Shown piece after piece: positions 1 through 9,244 of a stretch of DNA of 64,000 nt; positions within the stretch are counted from its first letter, which is position 1, and every line of letters starts with the position of its first letter. The DNA is from Phycisphaerales bacterium (GTDB taxonomy: Bacteria > Planctomycetota > Phycisphaerae > Phycisphaerales > SM1A02): positions 593,239-657,238 of the forward strand of contig JAKVBT010000005.1 in the NCBI GenBank assembly GCA_022446905.1. The letters are read 5' to 3'. Below the pieces are notes generated by a model that ran no database searches, was not told the origin of the DNA, and saw only the letters and a list, made by a program, of their open reading frames with translations. The translations under genes were made by a program, and so were the position numbers.

Positions 1-228
1 ATCGGCAAATTGATCGTACATGGCCGAGATCGCACAGAAGCCATTGCTCGGATGCGTTCAGCTATCAGCGAATTCCATATTGGCCCAATCAAGACCACGC
101 TTCCGCTGCACGCACGCCTCATTCAAGAGCCTGCGTTTACAACTCACGATGTCGAGCACCGGTACGACATTCACTGGGTTGAGCGGCTGCTCGACGCAGA
201 TGCTGCAGAAGCTACCGCTTCGACTTGA
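1..228 (+). CDS. accC: Acetyl-CoA carboxylase biotin carboxylase, C-terminal fragment (cut by window start)
   Basis: Only the last 75 codons are present, open from base 1 and ending in TGA at 226-228. The visible peptide contains KLIVHGRDRTEAIARM followed by an IKTTLPLH segment. This is the characteristic end of the biotin carboxylase C-terminal domain (usually LIVHG-R-REAI-RM, then G-KTTIP-H). The enzyme carboxylates biotin on AccB in an ATP-dependent reaction, the first step of malonyl-CoA synthesis. A pyruvate or propionyl-CoA carboxylase subunit would have the same tail but would continue into further domains, whereas this frame stops where AccC normally stops. The 3' end overlaps the convergent gene at 212-1834 by 17 nt. 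Confidence 0.85.
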   Translation: MGKLIVHGRDRTEAIARMRSAISEFHIGPIKTTLPLHARLIQEPAFTTHDVEHRYDIHWVERLLDADAAEATAST

Positions 229-1834
229 CCGTGACGCCTTCGATGTATCCGACCGTCAAGTCATCCATCATCAACTCCACAGGTCGAATGCCTTCTGGCA
301 CAACGAAGATCAGGTAGAGGAGATCGTCGGTGCCAGCACGTGGTCGCGCGCGAATATCGCTGAGTTTTTGGATGGTCTGATTGAACGAAATCGTGGCACC
401 CCGATCACCAATCATCTCATAGCCAACTGGCTCGTAGGTCTTGTTCTGGTCATCGAGCAGGGCAAGGGCGCCATCGCCGCCAAGTTCGCGAGCAACAGCC
501 ATGATGCTAGCGCCTGAGCCTGGTGACACGTTAATACGCACCACCACAGCATCCTCAGGTGACAAATATCCATTAACCGCCGTAGCCCCTCGGCCACTCT
601 TTCGGCTCTTCTTGACCTTGGCAAAGGTGGCTTTGGCTAACTTCTTTGCCTTTCGATCGATATCAAAAGAGCCGCTGAAATCGTCAATGGTCGGTCGAAT
701 CGTTCGATGGAAGCGCCCGCGAAGATCGACCAATTCAGTAATCACACCACCCCAGCCATCATTGATGCCGGCCCCAGTAGCGCCGGTTCGAGTGAAGTAC
801 TCCTCCATCCCTTCAGTCTGGTCGGCCTCCTCAAGCATCAGCCTGAGATTCCGCACTTGAATAAAGCGTGGCTGGAATGACTCAGGAAGTGCAAAGACGA
901 GTTTGATGTTTGCCTTGTCAATACCGTTGACATTGGATGCATATCGAGATGGGGCGTCAAAGCGGTAAAAGCCCGAGGTGTCATCCTTATCGACAGCTTG
1001 GCGCCAAGCAACTGGGTGATAGGTCGCTGTAGACCCATCGGCAAGATCTCCAACGAGCCGAGCCTGTGATGATGACAACATCAATATGCGCTCAAAGTCC
1101 AAGCCTGTGCGTTTGAAGTCAAGCGGTATGGTCAGGTAGTACCCGTTTTCTTCATCGGGATACCAAGCAACCGGCCGATCTACCGTGACGCTGCCAGGTG
1201 GCTGCATGAGTTGGCCGGTTTTGCTTTTGTTGGTGTGGCCAGTGTCACGAAGTAAGGTTGCTTGCCGATCAAGGTGCGGAGCCCATATAGCCATTGGCTG
1301 ACCGCCAACATCCGGATACAACGTGCTTACACTCAAGAACTCATAGAAGGAGGCTGTAATGCGGTCGACCGGCACCCAAAGGGATGATTCAGGTGCTGAC
1401 ACAGCCCCATTATCAAGCCGGGCCCAACCCTGGTAGCCCATGAATATGAGCGGGCGCTGGATAAATCCAGTGCCAATCAACAGTAGGCCCACAGTGAGTA
1501 CCCCAGCTGCTGCACCACAGCCTGCGCCGCCAATCATGTCGACCGTTTGTGGCACATTGACATGGTCCGGCGCCAAACGATCCGTCACCATCCGCATGAG
1601 GAGCAGTGCGACCGCAAAAGTGAGCAGCAACATAACCCCAGGAAGTAACTGGTCCCACCAAGAACCAGTGTGAACGAAGTCATAGATCAGTGGTTCCCAA
1701 AGCGCTAACGCAAATGCTCCAGCGCAAATGACACACACCAGATGCAAGAAACCGCTGACAAAACCTTGGGAGGACCACCAATACGCAATCAGGGCAACGA
1801 TTGCAACAACAAGAAGATTGAAGACGGCTTCCAT
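212..1834 (-). CDS. CvpA-like polytopic membrane protein with a large extra-membrane domain
   Basis: 540 residues. The first ~135 residues hold four hydrophobic segments: near 5-25, 27-45, 63-82 and 100-122. Their spacing and a glycine-rich last helix recall the CvpA (colicin V production) family, which is normally only ~160-180 residues. The remaining ~400 residues are soluble, predicted extracytoplasmic, and I do not recognise them. They include a basic patch (KAKKLAKATFAKVKKSRKSG, about 395-414). It is the last gene of a minus-strand set after pilT and the pilB-like gene, 2 nt downstream of the latter, so co-transcription is likely. A role in the same envelope machine is inference. The CvpA assignment rests on hydropathy pattern rather than a diagnostic motif. 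Confidence 0.55.
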   Translation of the reverse strand: MEAVFNLLVVAIVALIAYWWSSQGFVSGFLHLVCVICAGAFALALWEPLIYDFVHTGSWWDQLLPGVMLLLTFAVALLLMRMVTDRLAPDHVNVPQTVDMIGGAGCGAAAGVLTVGLLLIGTGFIQRPLIFMGYQGWARLDNGAVSAPESSLWVPVDRITASFYEFLSVSTLYPDVGGQPMAIWAPHLDRQATLLRDTGHTNKSKTGQLMQPPGSVTVDRPVAWYPDEENGYYLTIPLDFKRTGLDFERILMLSSSQARLVGDLADGSTATYHPVAWRQAVDKDDTSGFYRFDAPSRYASNVNGIDKANIKLVFALPESFQPRFIQVRNLRLMLEEADQTEGMEEYFTRTGATGAGINDGWGGVITELVDLRGRFHRTIRPTIDDFSGSFDIDRKAKKLAKATFAKVKKSRKSGRGATAVNGYLSPEDAVVVRINVSPGSGASIMAVARELGGDGALALLDDQNKTYEPVGYEMIGDRGATISFNQTIQKLSDIRARPRAGTDDLLYLIFVVPEGIRPVELMMDDLTVGYIEGVTVKSKR

Positions 1835-1836
1835 GC

Positions 1837-3498
1837 TTACGCTCCCTGCGTCGTCTGGGCCTTCGCAGGCTTTTTCTTCTCGCCACCGCCGCCGAGCACC
1901 CGGGACATCTCCTCAATCGAAGTAATGCCAGCGGCAACTCGCTTGAGCGCGACTTCTTGCATGAGCACCATACGCATGCGGCGTGCATGCATCATGGCAG
2001 CCTTCAGATCGCCTGTTGCGAGAATTTGCCGACACTCTTTGTCAATGGGGAAGACTTCAAAAACGCCTATGGCCCCGATGTAGCCCGTACCGCGACAGCT
2101 CTGGCAGTCTTCAACATCATTACGCACCTGAACTTTGCCACTTGATCGGTAAACACTGCTTCCTTCAGGAAGGCGGAGGCTCTTTGGATCCGCAGGCGTG
2201 AATTGCTGCTTGCAATCAGGGCAAAGAAGTCTCACAAGACGCTGACATACAGCCGCCCGTAGATGTTTCGCTGCCTTGGGAACATCGCCAACAAGCCGGA
2301 CCCATTCCCGAATAGCCATGGCGGCGCTGTCTGCATTGAGCATCATGTATTGAAGCGTGCTGTCGCTGCCAGCTGCAGCAGTAATCTTCGCTGTCTCTGA
2401 ATCAAGCAACTCGGCCAAAACGACGTCTGGATCGCGCCGGAGGATGGACTGCAGCGCAGTGGCATAGTCAATGTCGGGATTGGAGGGATCAAAGGTCACA
2501 TGATCGACACCTTCGAGGCCAAGTAGAGGGCGACGCTCAAGTGTCTTGATATTGCTGGTGTAAGCATCATGCCTGCCCAACATGGCGTATCCGGTTGCAG
2601 AAAGACCCTGTCCGGCAGGGGCTGACAACAAGACGATGCCATGCCGCTCATGATCGGGCATCAACTCATCAAGCGTTTCTTTCTGAGATTCCTCAAGGCC
2701 TAACTGGGCATACGGAATCGACACATTCTTTGCTTGGTCAAAATCAATTCGGACTGCCTGGCCACGAGAACTTCCAGTGACTGACATGCGTGCCTCAACG
2801 AAGCCATGGACGCCCTGAATGCTGAACTCTCCATATTGCGTATGGCGTGTGTCCTGGAGATCCATCCCAGCCAAGCTCTTGAGCAGGTTGACAACCTTGG
2901 CACCGGCCTCTGGATCAATCGAATCCTGACGCTCTGACATCGTGTGCACAAATCGGGCACTAGCCAAACCGCCTTGGCTAAGGGCCATATTGATACGGCT
3001 TGCTTCGAGTTGGAGCCCTGGCACGAGGATGGACTCGAGGTCTAGCCAAGTTTCCAACTGTGGATCTTCCTTAGCTGGAGCATCAAAGATTCCTGAGGGC
3101 CCCTGAAACTGAAGGACCGCATCCTTCGATGAACGCTTCTTTCGATGTGTGCTGGCCTGCGGATCTTTCTTAAACAGGTTGTACTGCTGATCTTCAGGCA
3201 CAGCGGCATTCCTGACTTTCCAGTAACACAGAATGGGCAGCAACATCAACAGCATGCCCACAAACCAGGACACATAAAAACTCCAAGCGAAGAGCATGAC
3301 CGACAGGCCTGCAATGCCTGCTGCCATATGGGCCATATTCCATTTGTAATGATCGAGACGAAGTCGCCTGCTATCTGGATCCAACTTGGTTCCCACAACC
3401 CATGCCCAGGCCACAAAAGGTGCCCACATCAAGAGTGGCTTCCATGGGCTCAGCAAAAAGACTGACGTCTCCGCGAGAGTCATCCCAGTATCCATCAT
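1837..3498 (-). CDS. Membrane-anchored GspE/PilB-like protein with degenerate ATPase motifs
   Basis: 553 residues. Two or three hydrophobic stretches lie near 16-35 and 55-92, unlike the normally soluble PilB/GspE. The rest follows the type II secretion/type IV pilus assembly ATPase fold. The Walker A position reads SAPAGQGLSATGY (~291-303) where active enzymes have GPTGSGKTTTLY, so the catalytic Lys and Thr are missing. The Walker B region reads RRDPDVVLAELLDSETA, where the usual sequence is DPDVVMIGEIRDLETA. The zinc-binding module is kept: CPDC near 422 and CQSCRGTGYIGAIGVFEVF near 465. I infer a non-hydrolysing scaffold or regulator. It overlaps pilT by 4 nt and precedes the CvpA-like gene. 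A catalytically active PilB is not present in this window. Confidence 0.75.
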   Translation of the reverse strand: MMDTGMTLAETSVFLLSPWKPLLMWAPFVAWAWVVGTKLDPDSRRLRLDHYKWNMAHMAAGIAGLSVMLFAWSFYVSWFVGMLLMLLPILCYWKVRNAAVPEDQQYNLFKKDPQASTHRKKRSSKDAVLQFQGPSGIFDAPAKEDPQLETWLDLESILVPGLQLEASRINMALSQGGLASARFVHTMSERQDSIDPEAGAKVVNLLKSLAGMDLQDTRHTQYGEFSIQGVHGFVEARMSVTGSSRGQAVRIDFDQAKNVSIPYAQLGLEESQKETLDELMPDHERHGIVLLSAPAGQGLSATGYAMLGRHDAYTSNIKTLERRPLLGLEGVDHVTFDPSNPDIDYATALQSILRRDPDVVLAELLDSETAKITAAAGSDSTLQYMMLNADSAAMAIREWVRLVGDVPKAAKHLRAAVCQRLVRLLCPDCKQQFTPADPKSLRLPEGSSVYRSSGKVQVRNDVEDCQSCRGTGYIGAIGVFEVFPIDKECRQILATGDLKAAMMHARRMRMVLMQEVALKRVAAGITSIEEMSRVLGGGGEKKKPAKAQTTQGA

Positions 3499-4634
3499 GA
3501 AATGCCCTTGAGTCGCATTTTGAGTTCTTCAGGCTTGGGAGTTGCTTCCATCGCTACACGATGGTGGATCCATTCGGCCTCGACGAGGTTGACCAGTGCG
3601 CTTGTGAAGTCCACCATGCCTTCCTCTTGCCCCTTGCGAATGAGATCCAGCAGTTCGCCCTCACGACCTTCCAGAATGTACTTCTGTACTGCTGGCGTTC
3701 CAATGAGGATTTCAAGTGCAGGGATCCGTGGGCTTGTTTCGGGTCGCAGTGTTTTGAGCAGCTTTTGGTAGATGATGGCCCGGATGTTGTACGCCAACAG
3801 CTTGCGGATCTGCGGAACTTCACCCTCATCGAACAGATCGTAGATTCGCCCAAAGGTCTGCCATGCGGATGATGCGTGGATAGTTCCGAACACAACGTGC
3901 CCGGTTTCAGCAGCTCGAATAGCTGCTTCAAAGGTTTCCTTATCACGCATTTCACCGACAAGCACCACATCAGGGTCTTCACGCACCAGTGCCCGAAGTG
4001 CCTCATTGAAGTTGAGGCAGTCAATGCCAACTTCTCGCTGATTGATGGTGGATTTTGACTCTGTAAAGATGTATTCAATCGGATCTTCGATGGTCACAAT
4101 ATGGCAACGGCGACGCTCGTTGACGTGCTGCAGCATTGCCGCAATCGACGTGCTCTTGCCCGAACCTGTGACACCCGCAAAGAGAATGAGGCCGTTAGCG
4201 GCAAGAGCGATTTCACCTAGCGAGTCAGGAACATGCAGTTCCTCAAAGCGCTTGATTTCCGAGGTGATTAAACGGCAGGCATAGGAGACCTTGCCGCGAG
4301 ACATAAAGATGTTGACGCGGAACCGATGGGAATCGTCATAGTCATAAGCAATGTCCATCTGGCCATGCGAGGCGAAGATCTGATACTGATATTCATCAAG
4401 AATGTCTTTGGCAATCTGATGCGATTCGTCATGGGTGACCGGATCAGTATCAAGCGGCTTGAGCTCGCCTCGGAGACGCACGCGGGGGGGGCCGTCCGCC
4501 TTGATATGCAAATCGGAGGCCCCATAGGTAATGCATGCTTTGAGGTACTTGCGGTAGAGCTTCTCCCCAGCACCTGGCTCAGTGCCCTTGGCATGGTGCA
4601 CAAGGCGTGCTTCGGCATGGATTGGGCTGGACAC
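3495..4634 (-). CDS. pilT: Type IV pilus retraction ATPase PilT
   Basis: 379 residues, the usual PilT length. It hydrolyses ATP as a hexamer at the cytoplasmic base of the type IV pilus to depolymerise pilin and retract the fibre. Visible motifs, in order: GASDLH at the N-terminus, Walker A GVTGSGKST (~150-158), Asp box TIEDPIEYIF, Walker B DPDVVLVGEMRDKET, and His box GHVVFGTIHAS. Translation starts at GTG (4634-4632) with an AGGAG-like element upstream. It heads the minus operon and overlaps the pseudo-PilB gene by 4 nt, suggesting coupled translation. An eight-base C tract on the coding strand (4484-4491) lies in the N-terminal part. Confidence 0.93.
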   Translation of the reverse strand: MSSPIHAEARLVHHAKGTEPGAGEKLYRKYLKACITYGASDLHIKADGPPRVRLRGELKPLDTDPVTHDESHQIAKDILDEYQYQIFASHGQMDIAYDYDDSHRFRVNIFMSRGKVSYACRLITSEIKRFEELHVPDSLGEIALAANGLILFAGVTGSGKSTSIAAMLQHVNERRRCHIVTIEDPIEYIFTESKSTINQREVGIDCLNFNEALRALVREDPDVVLVGEMRDKETFEAAIRAAETGHVVFGTIHASSAWQTFGRIYDLFDEGEVPQIRKLLAYNIRAIIYQKLLKTLRPETSPRIPALEILIGTPAVQKYILEGREGELLDLIRKGQEEGMVDFTSALVNLVEAEWIHHRVAMEATPKPEELKMRLKGIS

Positions 4635-4722
4635 GAGCGTGGATCTCCTGATCTCCCAACTTTCGGGGAGGCGTAGGTGAACAGGTTATCGTAGCAGTCA
4701 CGGGGGTTCATCGCGGATTGCC

Positions 4723-4751
4723 TTGACACCAAGGGGCCTTCTGGCGATCAT
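4723..4751 (+). promoter_or_regulatory. Candidate sigma70-type promoter of guaB
   Basis: A perfect -35 box TTGACA lies at 4723-4728, then a 17-nt spacer, then GATCAT at 4746-4751, which matches the -10 consensus at four of six positions. Transcription would begin about 7 nt further on, at or next to the guaB ATG (4758). The mRNA would then be leaderless or nearly so, consistent with the lack of a Shine-Dalgarno sequence there. A short inverted repeat CCTTG/CAAGG (4721-4734) overlaps the -35 box and could be an operator. Confidence 0.35.
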
Positions 4752-4757
4752 TCTTCA

Positions 4758-6248
4758 ATGGAGCGGCTCTCATTACCCGAAGGCATCACCTTTGACGACG
4801 TTCTGCTGATTCCACAGCGGAGTGCCGTTACCCCTGATCAGACCGATCTCTCGACGAACCTGACTCGGCGGATCCGCCTTGAATTGCCCCTCCTGTCTGC
4901 CCCGATGGATACTGTCACGGAATGGTCCCTCGCCATAGCGATTGCTCAAGAGGGCGGCATCGGCATCATTCACAAGAACCTGAGCATCGAAGAGCAGGCC
5001 GCCCAGGTCACCAGGGTCAAGCGCAGCGAAAACGGGATCATTGTTGATCCAATCACCCTCAGTGCTACTGATACCGTGCAGAGAGCCATTGATCTGATGG
5101 CAGCCCATAACGTCAGCGGCTTTCCGGTAACCGACAGTGGCCAAGCAGATGGGCGAGTCTCCGGAATCCTGACCAGAAGAGATATCAACTTTGTTGAATC
5201 TACTGACAGCCCCGTTGGTGAGGTGATGACGCCTCGCGAGCGATTGGTCACCGCGACACCCGGCATTGACCTGATGGCGGCTGAGGCCAGCATGAGTCGT
5301 GGCCGAGTTGAAAAACTACTGCTTGTTGAAGATGGCGATCGGCTCGCTGGCCTGATCACGATGCGGGATATTGAGAATGTCCGCCATCACCCGCGAGCTT
5401 GTCGAGATGACCGTGGCCGACTCCGTGTCGGTGCTGCTGTGGGGGTTCATCAATATGAGCGTGTCGAAGCGCTGATCGCTGCAGATGTCGACGTGATTAT
5501 CGTCGACACAGCCCATGGTCACTCAGACAACGTCATTGACTCTGTTCGTGAGATTAAGTCTCGATACGACATTGATCTCATTGCTGGCAACGTAGCAACC
5601 AAACAGGCTGCTGCCGATCTGGTTGAAGCTGGAGCAGATGCGATCAAGGTCGGGATTGGCCCGGGATCGATCTGTACAACACGGATTGTCAGCGGTGTCG
5701 GCGTGCCACAACTTTCTGCCATTGCTGAAGCCACCCTTGCCTGTGAGCCCGAAGGCGTCCCTGTGATCGCTGACGGGGGCATTCGACAGAGTGGAGATAT
5801 TCCCAAAGCCATTGGCTTTGGGGCCAGTTGTGTCATGCTCGGATCACTCTTTGCAGGCCTTGATGAAAGCCCCGGCGAACTGGTCCTGCACCGTGGCCGG
5901 CGATACAAGTCATACCGCGGCATGGGGAGCATCGGTGCAATGCACCAAGGCAGTGCCGACCGATACAGCCAGAGTCATATCACTGATAGTGGAAAGTTTG
6001 TACCCGAAGGCGTTGAAGGTCGGGTTGCATACCGTGGCCCACTGGATGCGTATGTCTTCCAACTCATGGGCGGCCTCCGCGCAGCACTTGGCTATTGCGG
6101 ATGTTCATGTATCGAGGAACTCCGGCAACGAGCTCAGTTTGTGCGCTTAAGTGGTGCTGGGCTTGTTGAATCCCATGCCCACGACATTCAGGTTGTCAAA
6201 GAAGCCCCCAACTACTCGGTCGGCGAATCGCTCGATAGCGCCCAATAA
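4758..6248 (+). CDS. guaB: Inosine-5'-monophosphate dehydrogenase
   Basis: 496 residues, typical for bacterial IMPDH. It oxidises IMP to XMP with NAD+, the committed step of guanine nucleotide synthesis. A catalytic (beta/alpha)8 barrel is interrupted by a CBS pair at about 93-205 ([11 protein letters not shown] and a later [19 protein letters not shown]). The active-site loop [10 protein letters not shown] (~299-308) carries the catalytic cysteine. [10 protein letters not shown] and the flap region [15 protein letters not shown] follow. The ATG has no obvious Shine-Dalgarno sequence. The gene stands alone between the divergent pilT operon and the GTPase locus. Confidence 0.97.
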   Translation: MERLSLPEGITFDDVLLIPQRSAVTPDQTDLSTNLTRRIRLELPLLSAPMDTVTEWSLAIAIAQEGGIGIIHKNLSIEEQAAQVTRVKRSENGIIVDPITLSATDTVQRAIDLMAAHNVSGFPVTDSGQADGRVSGILTRRDINFVESTDSPVGEVMTPRERLVTATPGIDLMAAEASMSRGRVEKLLLVEDGDRLAGLITMRDIENVRHHPRACRDDRGRLRVGAAVGVHQYERVEALIAADVDVIIVDTAHGHSDNVIDSVREIKSRYDIDLIAGNVATKQAAADLVEAGADAIKVGIGPGSICTTRIVSGVGVPQLSAIAEATLACEPEGVPVIADGGIRQSGDIPKAIGFGASCVMLGSLFAGLDESPGELVLHRGRRYKSYRGMGSIGAMHQGSADRYSQSHITDSGKFVPEGVEGRVAYRGPLDAYVFQLMGGLRAALGYCGCSCIEELRQRAQFVRLSGAGLVESHAHDIQVVKEAPNYSVGESLDSAQ

Positions 6249-6336
6249 TCAACCGGCCATGCCTCATCCTGGCCTGATAGAACCCGCGACCTCGGCTGGG
6301 GGAACGTTTGGGGTAGCACAGACGTACTGCATTACA

Positions 6337-6362
6337 TAGCGACCAAGTCAATTCGGTCGCTA
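6337..6362 (+). promoter_or_regulatory. Inverted repeat between guaB and the GTPase operon
   Basis: TAGCGACC (6337-6344) and GGTCGCTA (6355-6362) form a perfect 8-bp inverted repeat with a 10-nt spacer. No T-run follows, so it is a weak terminator candidate for guaB. Its position 42 nt before the GTG at 6405 also fits an operator for the downstream operon. The remainder of the 155-nt gap holds nothing recognisable. Confidence 0.35.
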
Positions 6363-6404
6363 CACTCAGGCGAACGTCTGGAGGGTTTCCCAATTCTTGA
6401 GAAT

Positions 6405-7346
6405 GTGCCCTTGGAACTGACAGACTGGACAGAGGGCCAAATCGACGCCCGGCGCGATCGAATTGTCATTCTGGGTCGTCGCAGGGCTGGGAAGACAGTC
6501 TTTCTATCGCGTCTGTACCAAAAACTTTGGCAAGGCAACGAAGGCGTCTCTGCGCGTGCGGGGGACGGCGCCATGCATGAGCGATGCATGGAGATCTGCG
6601 AGGGTCTCTCCCAAGGCAAGTGGCCTGCGGCAACCGCAGGATCCATTCTCAGTGAACTCGAAATCACACATGACGAGCACAGTATTCAAGTAGTCATCCT
6701 CGATTACCCAGGCGAAGTTTTTCGCCGTGCGTTTGTCGACGGTGGCAGGGACGAGCAGTCACTGACACTCCTTGAACACATCGACCGCGCTGCTGGCGCG
6801 ATCATGCTCATTGACCCAGACAACCTCGAGGGGGGCTCCACAGCAGAGCAGGTTGATGATGACTACGGCATGGTGCAAGCAGTTGATCGGATCCGAAAGA
6901 GTCCTGGCGGAGCAAGCGTCCCTGTTGCTGTAGTTCTGACCAAATGTGATGAACATGTGCAACTGATTCGAGAAGCAGGCACTCCACGCGATTTCATGGA
7001 GTCAAGAATTCCCAATCTCTTCCGATACGGAGGAAAATTGCGCGTCTTTGGCTCCTCAGCAGTGCGCATCCGTCGTGACGCGATTGGACGCGGCATCCCC
7101 AACACTGAAAAGCCGGCGCGAGGCTTGATTGAACCGCTTCGCTATTGCCTGCGCGCCATCAAATTAGCATCAGATGTGCCCGCTTCTCCGCACCAACCAC
7201 CCACGCCGAAAGTCATCGCACCTGCCTACAACATCCCATCACGCGTCACACCTGCTCGACGCGGGATTCCCACATGGGCCATAGTCTGTGGTGCTGTTGC
7301 CCTGGTATTTTTAATTGTCGTCATTGTGCTGGTACTTGCAGACTAA
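6405..7346 (+). CDS. Tail-anchored TRAFAC-type GTPase, first gene of the plus arm of the GTPase/ExbBD locus
   Basis: 313 residues. P-loop G24-RRRAGKT31 (GxxxxGKT), switch II/Walker B D100-YPGE, guanine-specificity motif T179-KCD182, and a possible G5 motif SSA (217-219) together mark a P-loop GTPase. Residues ~289-311 are a hydrophobic C-terminal anchor after a proline-rich linker, which places the GTPase in the cytoplasm at the inner membrane. It resembles the conflict-system GTPases linked to GAP1 proteins (recalled family similarity, not searched). The assigned start is GTG 6405. A GGAGG at 6380-6384 sits 8 nt before an in-frame ATT (6393), so a slightly longer N-terminus is possible. Its stop overlaps the next ATG by 1 nt (TAATG). 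Confidence 0.7.
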   Translation: MPLELTDWTEGQIDARRDRIVILGRRRAGKTVFLSRLYQKLWQGNEGVSARAGDGAMHERCMEICEGLSQGKWPAATAGSILSELEITHDEHSIQVVILDYPGEVFRRAFVDGGRDEQSLTLLEHIDRAAGAIMLIDPDNLEGGSTAEQVDDDYGMVQAVDRIRKSPGGASVPVAVVLTKCDEHVQLIREAGTPRDFMESRIPNLFRYGGKLRVFGSSAVRIRRDAIGRGIPNTEKPARGLIEPLRYCLRAIKLASDVPASPHQPPTPKVIAPAYNIPSRVTPARRGIPTWAIVCGAVALVFLIVVIVLVLAD

Positions 7347-9229
7347 TGCGATGTGACACGCACTTACTTGGTTCACGTGATGGATATCGCCCACTTGCAT
7401 GGTGCACTCCAATCACCAATGAGGATCTCCAACACCTTTCTCACGTCGATCTTGGTCAGCCAAGAAGCAGCGATGTCCCAAACCTCGATACACAAGTAAC
7501 TGCCTGCTGTCGCACACTCCCCAGTGGTTGCATCGCATTGACACGATGCATTCCAGGCGGCCAGGATGATGCGGGGCGAGCGACTATCGCCTTTCCAACA
7601 TTGGTCATTGGCCAACATGATTGGCACAAGATTGTGGCGCCGGCACTGAGCCATGTGCTGCACGACACGCGCATTTGGCATCGACAAGAATTTGCTGATG
7701 GCTCACCAATCGAATTGCCTTTGCCTCAGCAGGCACTGCCCTTGGACTATCAAGGCGCCCAATTATTCGACCTTCTGATCCACCATAAGCGTCAGCGACA
7801 AGGCCCATTGCTCATAAAAGCAGAGTCCACGCTGCTTCCAGCACTGAGCAACATGCTCAGCGCATTCTCTTCACAAGAATCAATGGCATTGCAGTGGGGC
7901 GTTGGCGTCTTCTCACCAGCTCGCTGGATGGATATTGCGCAGTGCGCCCCTGGTGCCACAGGTCTTTCAAATAGTGCTGTTCAACTTGACCATCCGTGGT
8001 TTGACACCTCGAATGCTCGTTTGATCGGGGGGCCACTGATTCCTGCAAGCGCTGCTCCACAGCCGACCTCCGCGCCACCTGTATCCGCTTTGCTCACGCG
8101 CCCAGCAAGACGGCGACTCGGCCTTCCTGTGTGGATCTTGTTGGCACTGATAGTGCTCCTCCTTGCCAGCGGGTTGCTCTGGATCAGTCGCACGGATAAG
8201 CCGACTCAGCCCACAGAACCCACAGCCTCGGCCATTACGCCTTTGCCGGCGGAGACCTTGACAGCAGGTGATGAGCATGAGGAATTGCACGGTTCTCTTG
8301 TTGCTGCCCAGCAATCTGAAGTCCATGGCAACGGAGCACTTCATACCACTGCAGAAGATGACTCCGCAAATATGGAGTCCAAAGAAGTATCGGCAGCCAA
8401 GCTCATTACTGAGGAAACACAAACTGGCAAAGAAAAGCTTGATTCAGACCCGCCTGTAAGCCCAACTGATGATGATGCCCCAGTAAATGAGCCAAGCACA
8501 GTGGATGTTGCCACCGCCACTAATTCAGCCCCCCAAGTGCAGTCGCCCTTAGTCCTGCCCTCGCTCCCCGTGCAGGTACCGCAAGCAGAGGTTCTGAACA
8601 ATTCCGACTTTGCTCGTGTACTCCAAGAACTCACCGATGCATTGAATGATGCCACAACGCAGCTTGGCGGTCGCAAGCAGGCCTGTCATCTGGATCAACT
8701 GGACAAAGACATCAAGGAACTCGCAGAGGACACCATGACCTTTGGAGCCGACTTTCTCAGCCCCGCTGCCAAGGAAGAAGCAGAAAAACTCTGCCAGACA
8801 ATGAGCGGACTGAAGCATTTTCAGCGAGCACTATCAATCGCCTCTAGGCCGTCCGTTCATATGTATGCCTCCACCTATATGACTGCAACAGCCATCACAG
8901 CTACGACTGAAAGGGCGACTGCGGTTGCCGGAGAAGGTGATTGGTTTTTGCAGCCACTACGAATGCGTCGACAAAACCTGAAAAAACTTCTTGAACGACT
9001 GCAATGTCTCGGCGAACTGACAATCTTGATTGACGAAGCATGGGATCAGACGGCTCACAGGTCGCTTAAAACAGCGACCCAATGGCTCAACCAATACGCC
9101 CCTGATATCTGCCAGGTCGATGGACCTTGGGCCACCATGGAACATCGGTTTGCCCGCCCAACGGACACATTGCCCCGAAAGGCAACCCTTGATTCGATAC
9201 AGATTTTGAATGCCGCGTTGAATGATTGA
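7346..9229 (+). CDS. Single-pass membrane protein with GAP1-N-like N-terminal domain
   Basis: 627 residues from the ATG overlapping the GTPase stop. The longer frame back to 7145 lies inside the GTPase gene and is not used. The N-terminal ~150 residues contain GSRDGYRPLAWCTPIT, LPSGCIALTR and DDAGRATIAFPTLVI. These recall the 'question-answer' segments of GTPase-associated protein 1 N-terminal domains (from memory). One membrane helix lies at ~262-281, followed by an acidic, Thr/Ser/Pro-rich linker to ~400 and a helical C-terminal domain that I do not recognise, probably extracytoplasmic. Co-transcription and translational coupling with the GTPase suggest it is the GTPase partner that passes its state across the membrane (inference). 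Confidence 0.6.
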   Translation: MRCDTHLLGSRDGYRPLAWCTPITNEDLQHLSHVDLGQPRSSDVPNLDTQVTACCRTLPSGCIALTRCIPGGQDDAGRATIAFPTLVIGQHDWHKIVAPALSHVLHDTRIWHRQEFADGSPIELPLPQQALPLDYQGAQLFDLLIHHKRQRQGPLLIKAESTLLPALSNMLSAFSSQESMALQWGVGVFSPARWMDIAQCAPGATGLSNSAVQLDHPWFDTSNARLIGGPLIPASAAPQPTSAPPVSALLTRPARRRLGLPVWILLALIVLLLASGLLWISRTDKPTQPTEPTASAITPLPAETLTAGDEHEELHGSLVAAQQSEVHGNGALHTTAEDDSANMESKEVSAAKLITEETQTGKEKLDSDPPVSPTDDDAPVNEPSTVDVATATNSAPQVQSPLVLPSLPVQVPQAEVLNNSDFARVLQELTDALNDATTQLGGRKQACHLDQLDKDIKELAEDTMTFGADFLSPAAKEEAEKLCQTMSGLKHFQRALSIASRPSVHMYASTYMTATAITATTERATAVAGEGDWFLQPLRMRRQNLKKLLERLQCLGELTILIDEAWDQTAHRSLKTATQWLNQYAPDICQVDGPWATMEHRFARPTDTLPRKATLDSIQILNAALND

Positions 9230-9244
9230 CTTGGAGCCTATTTC

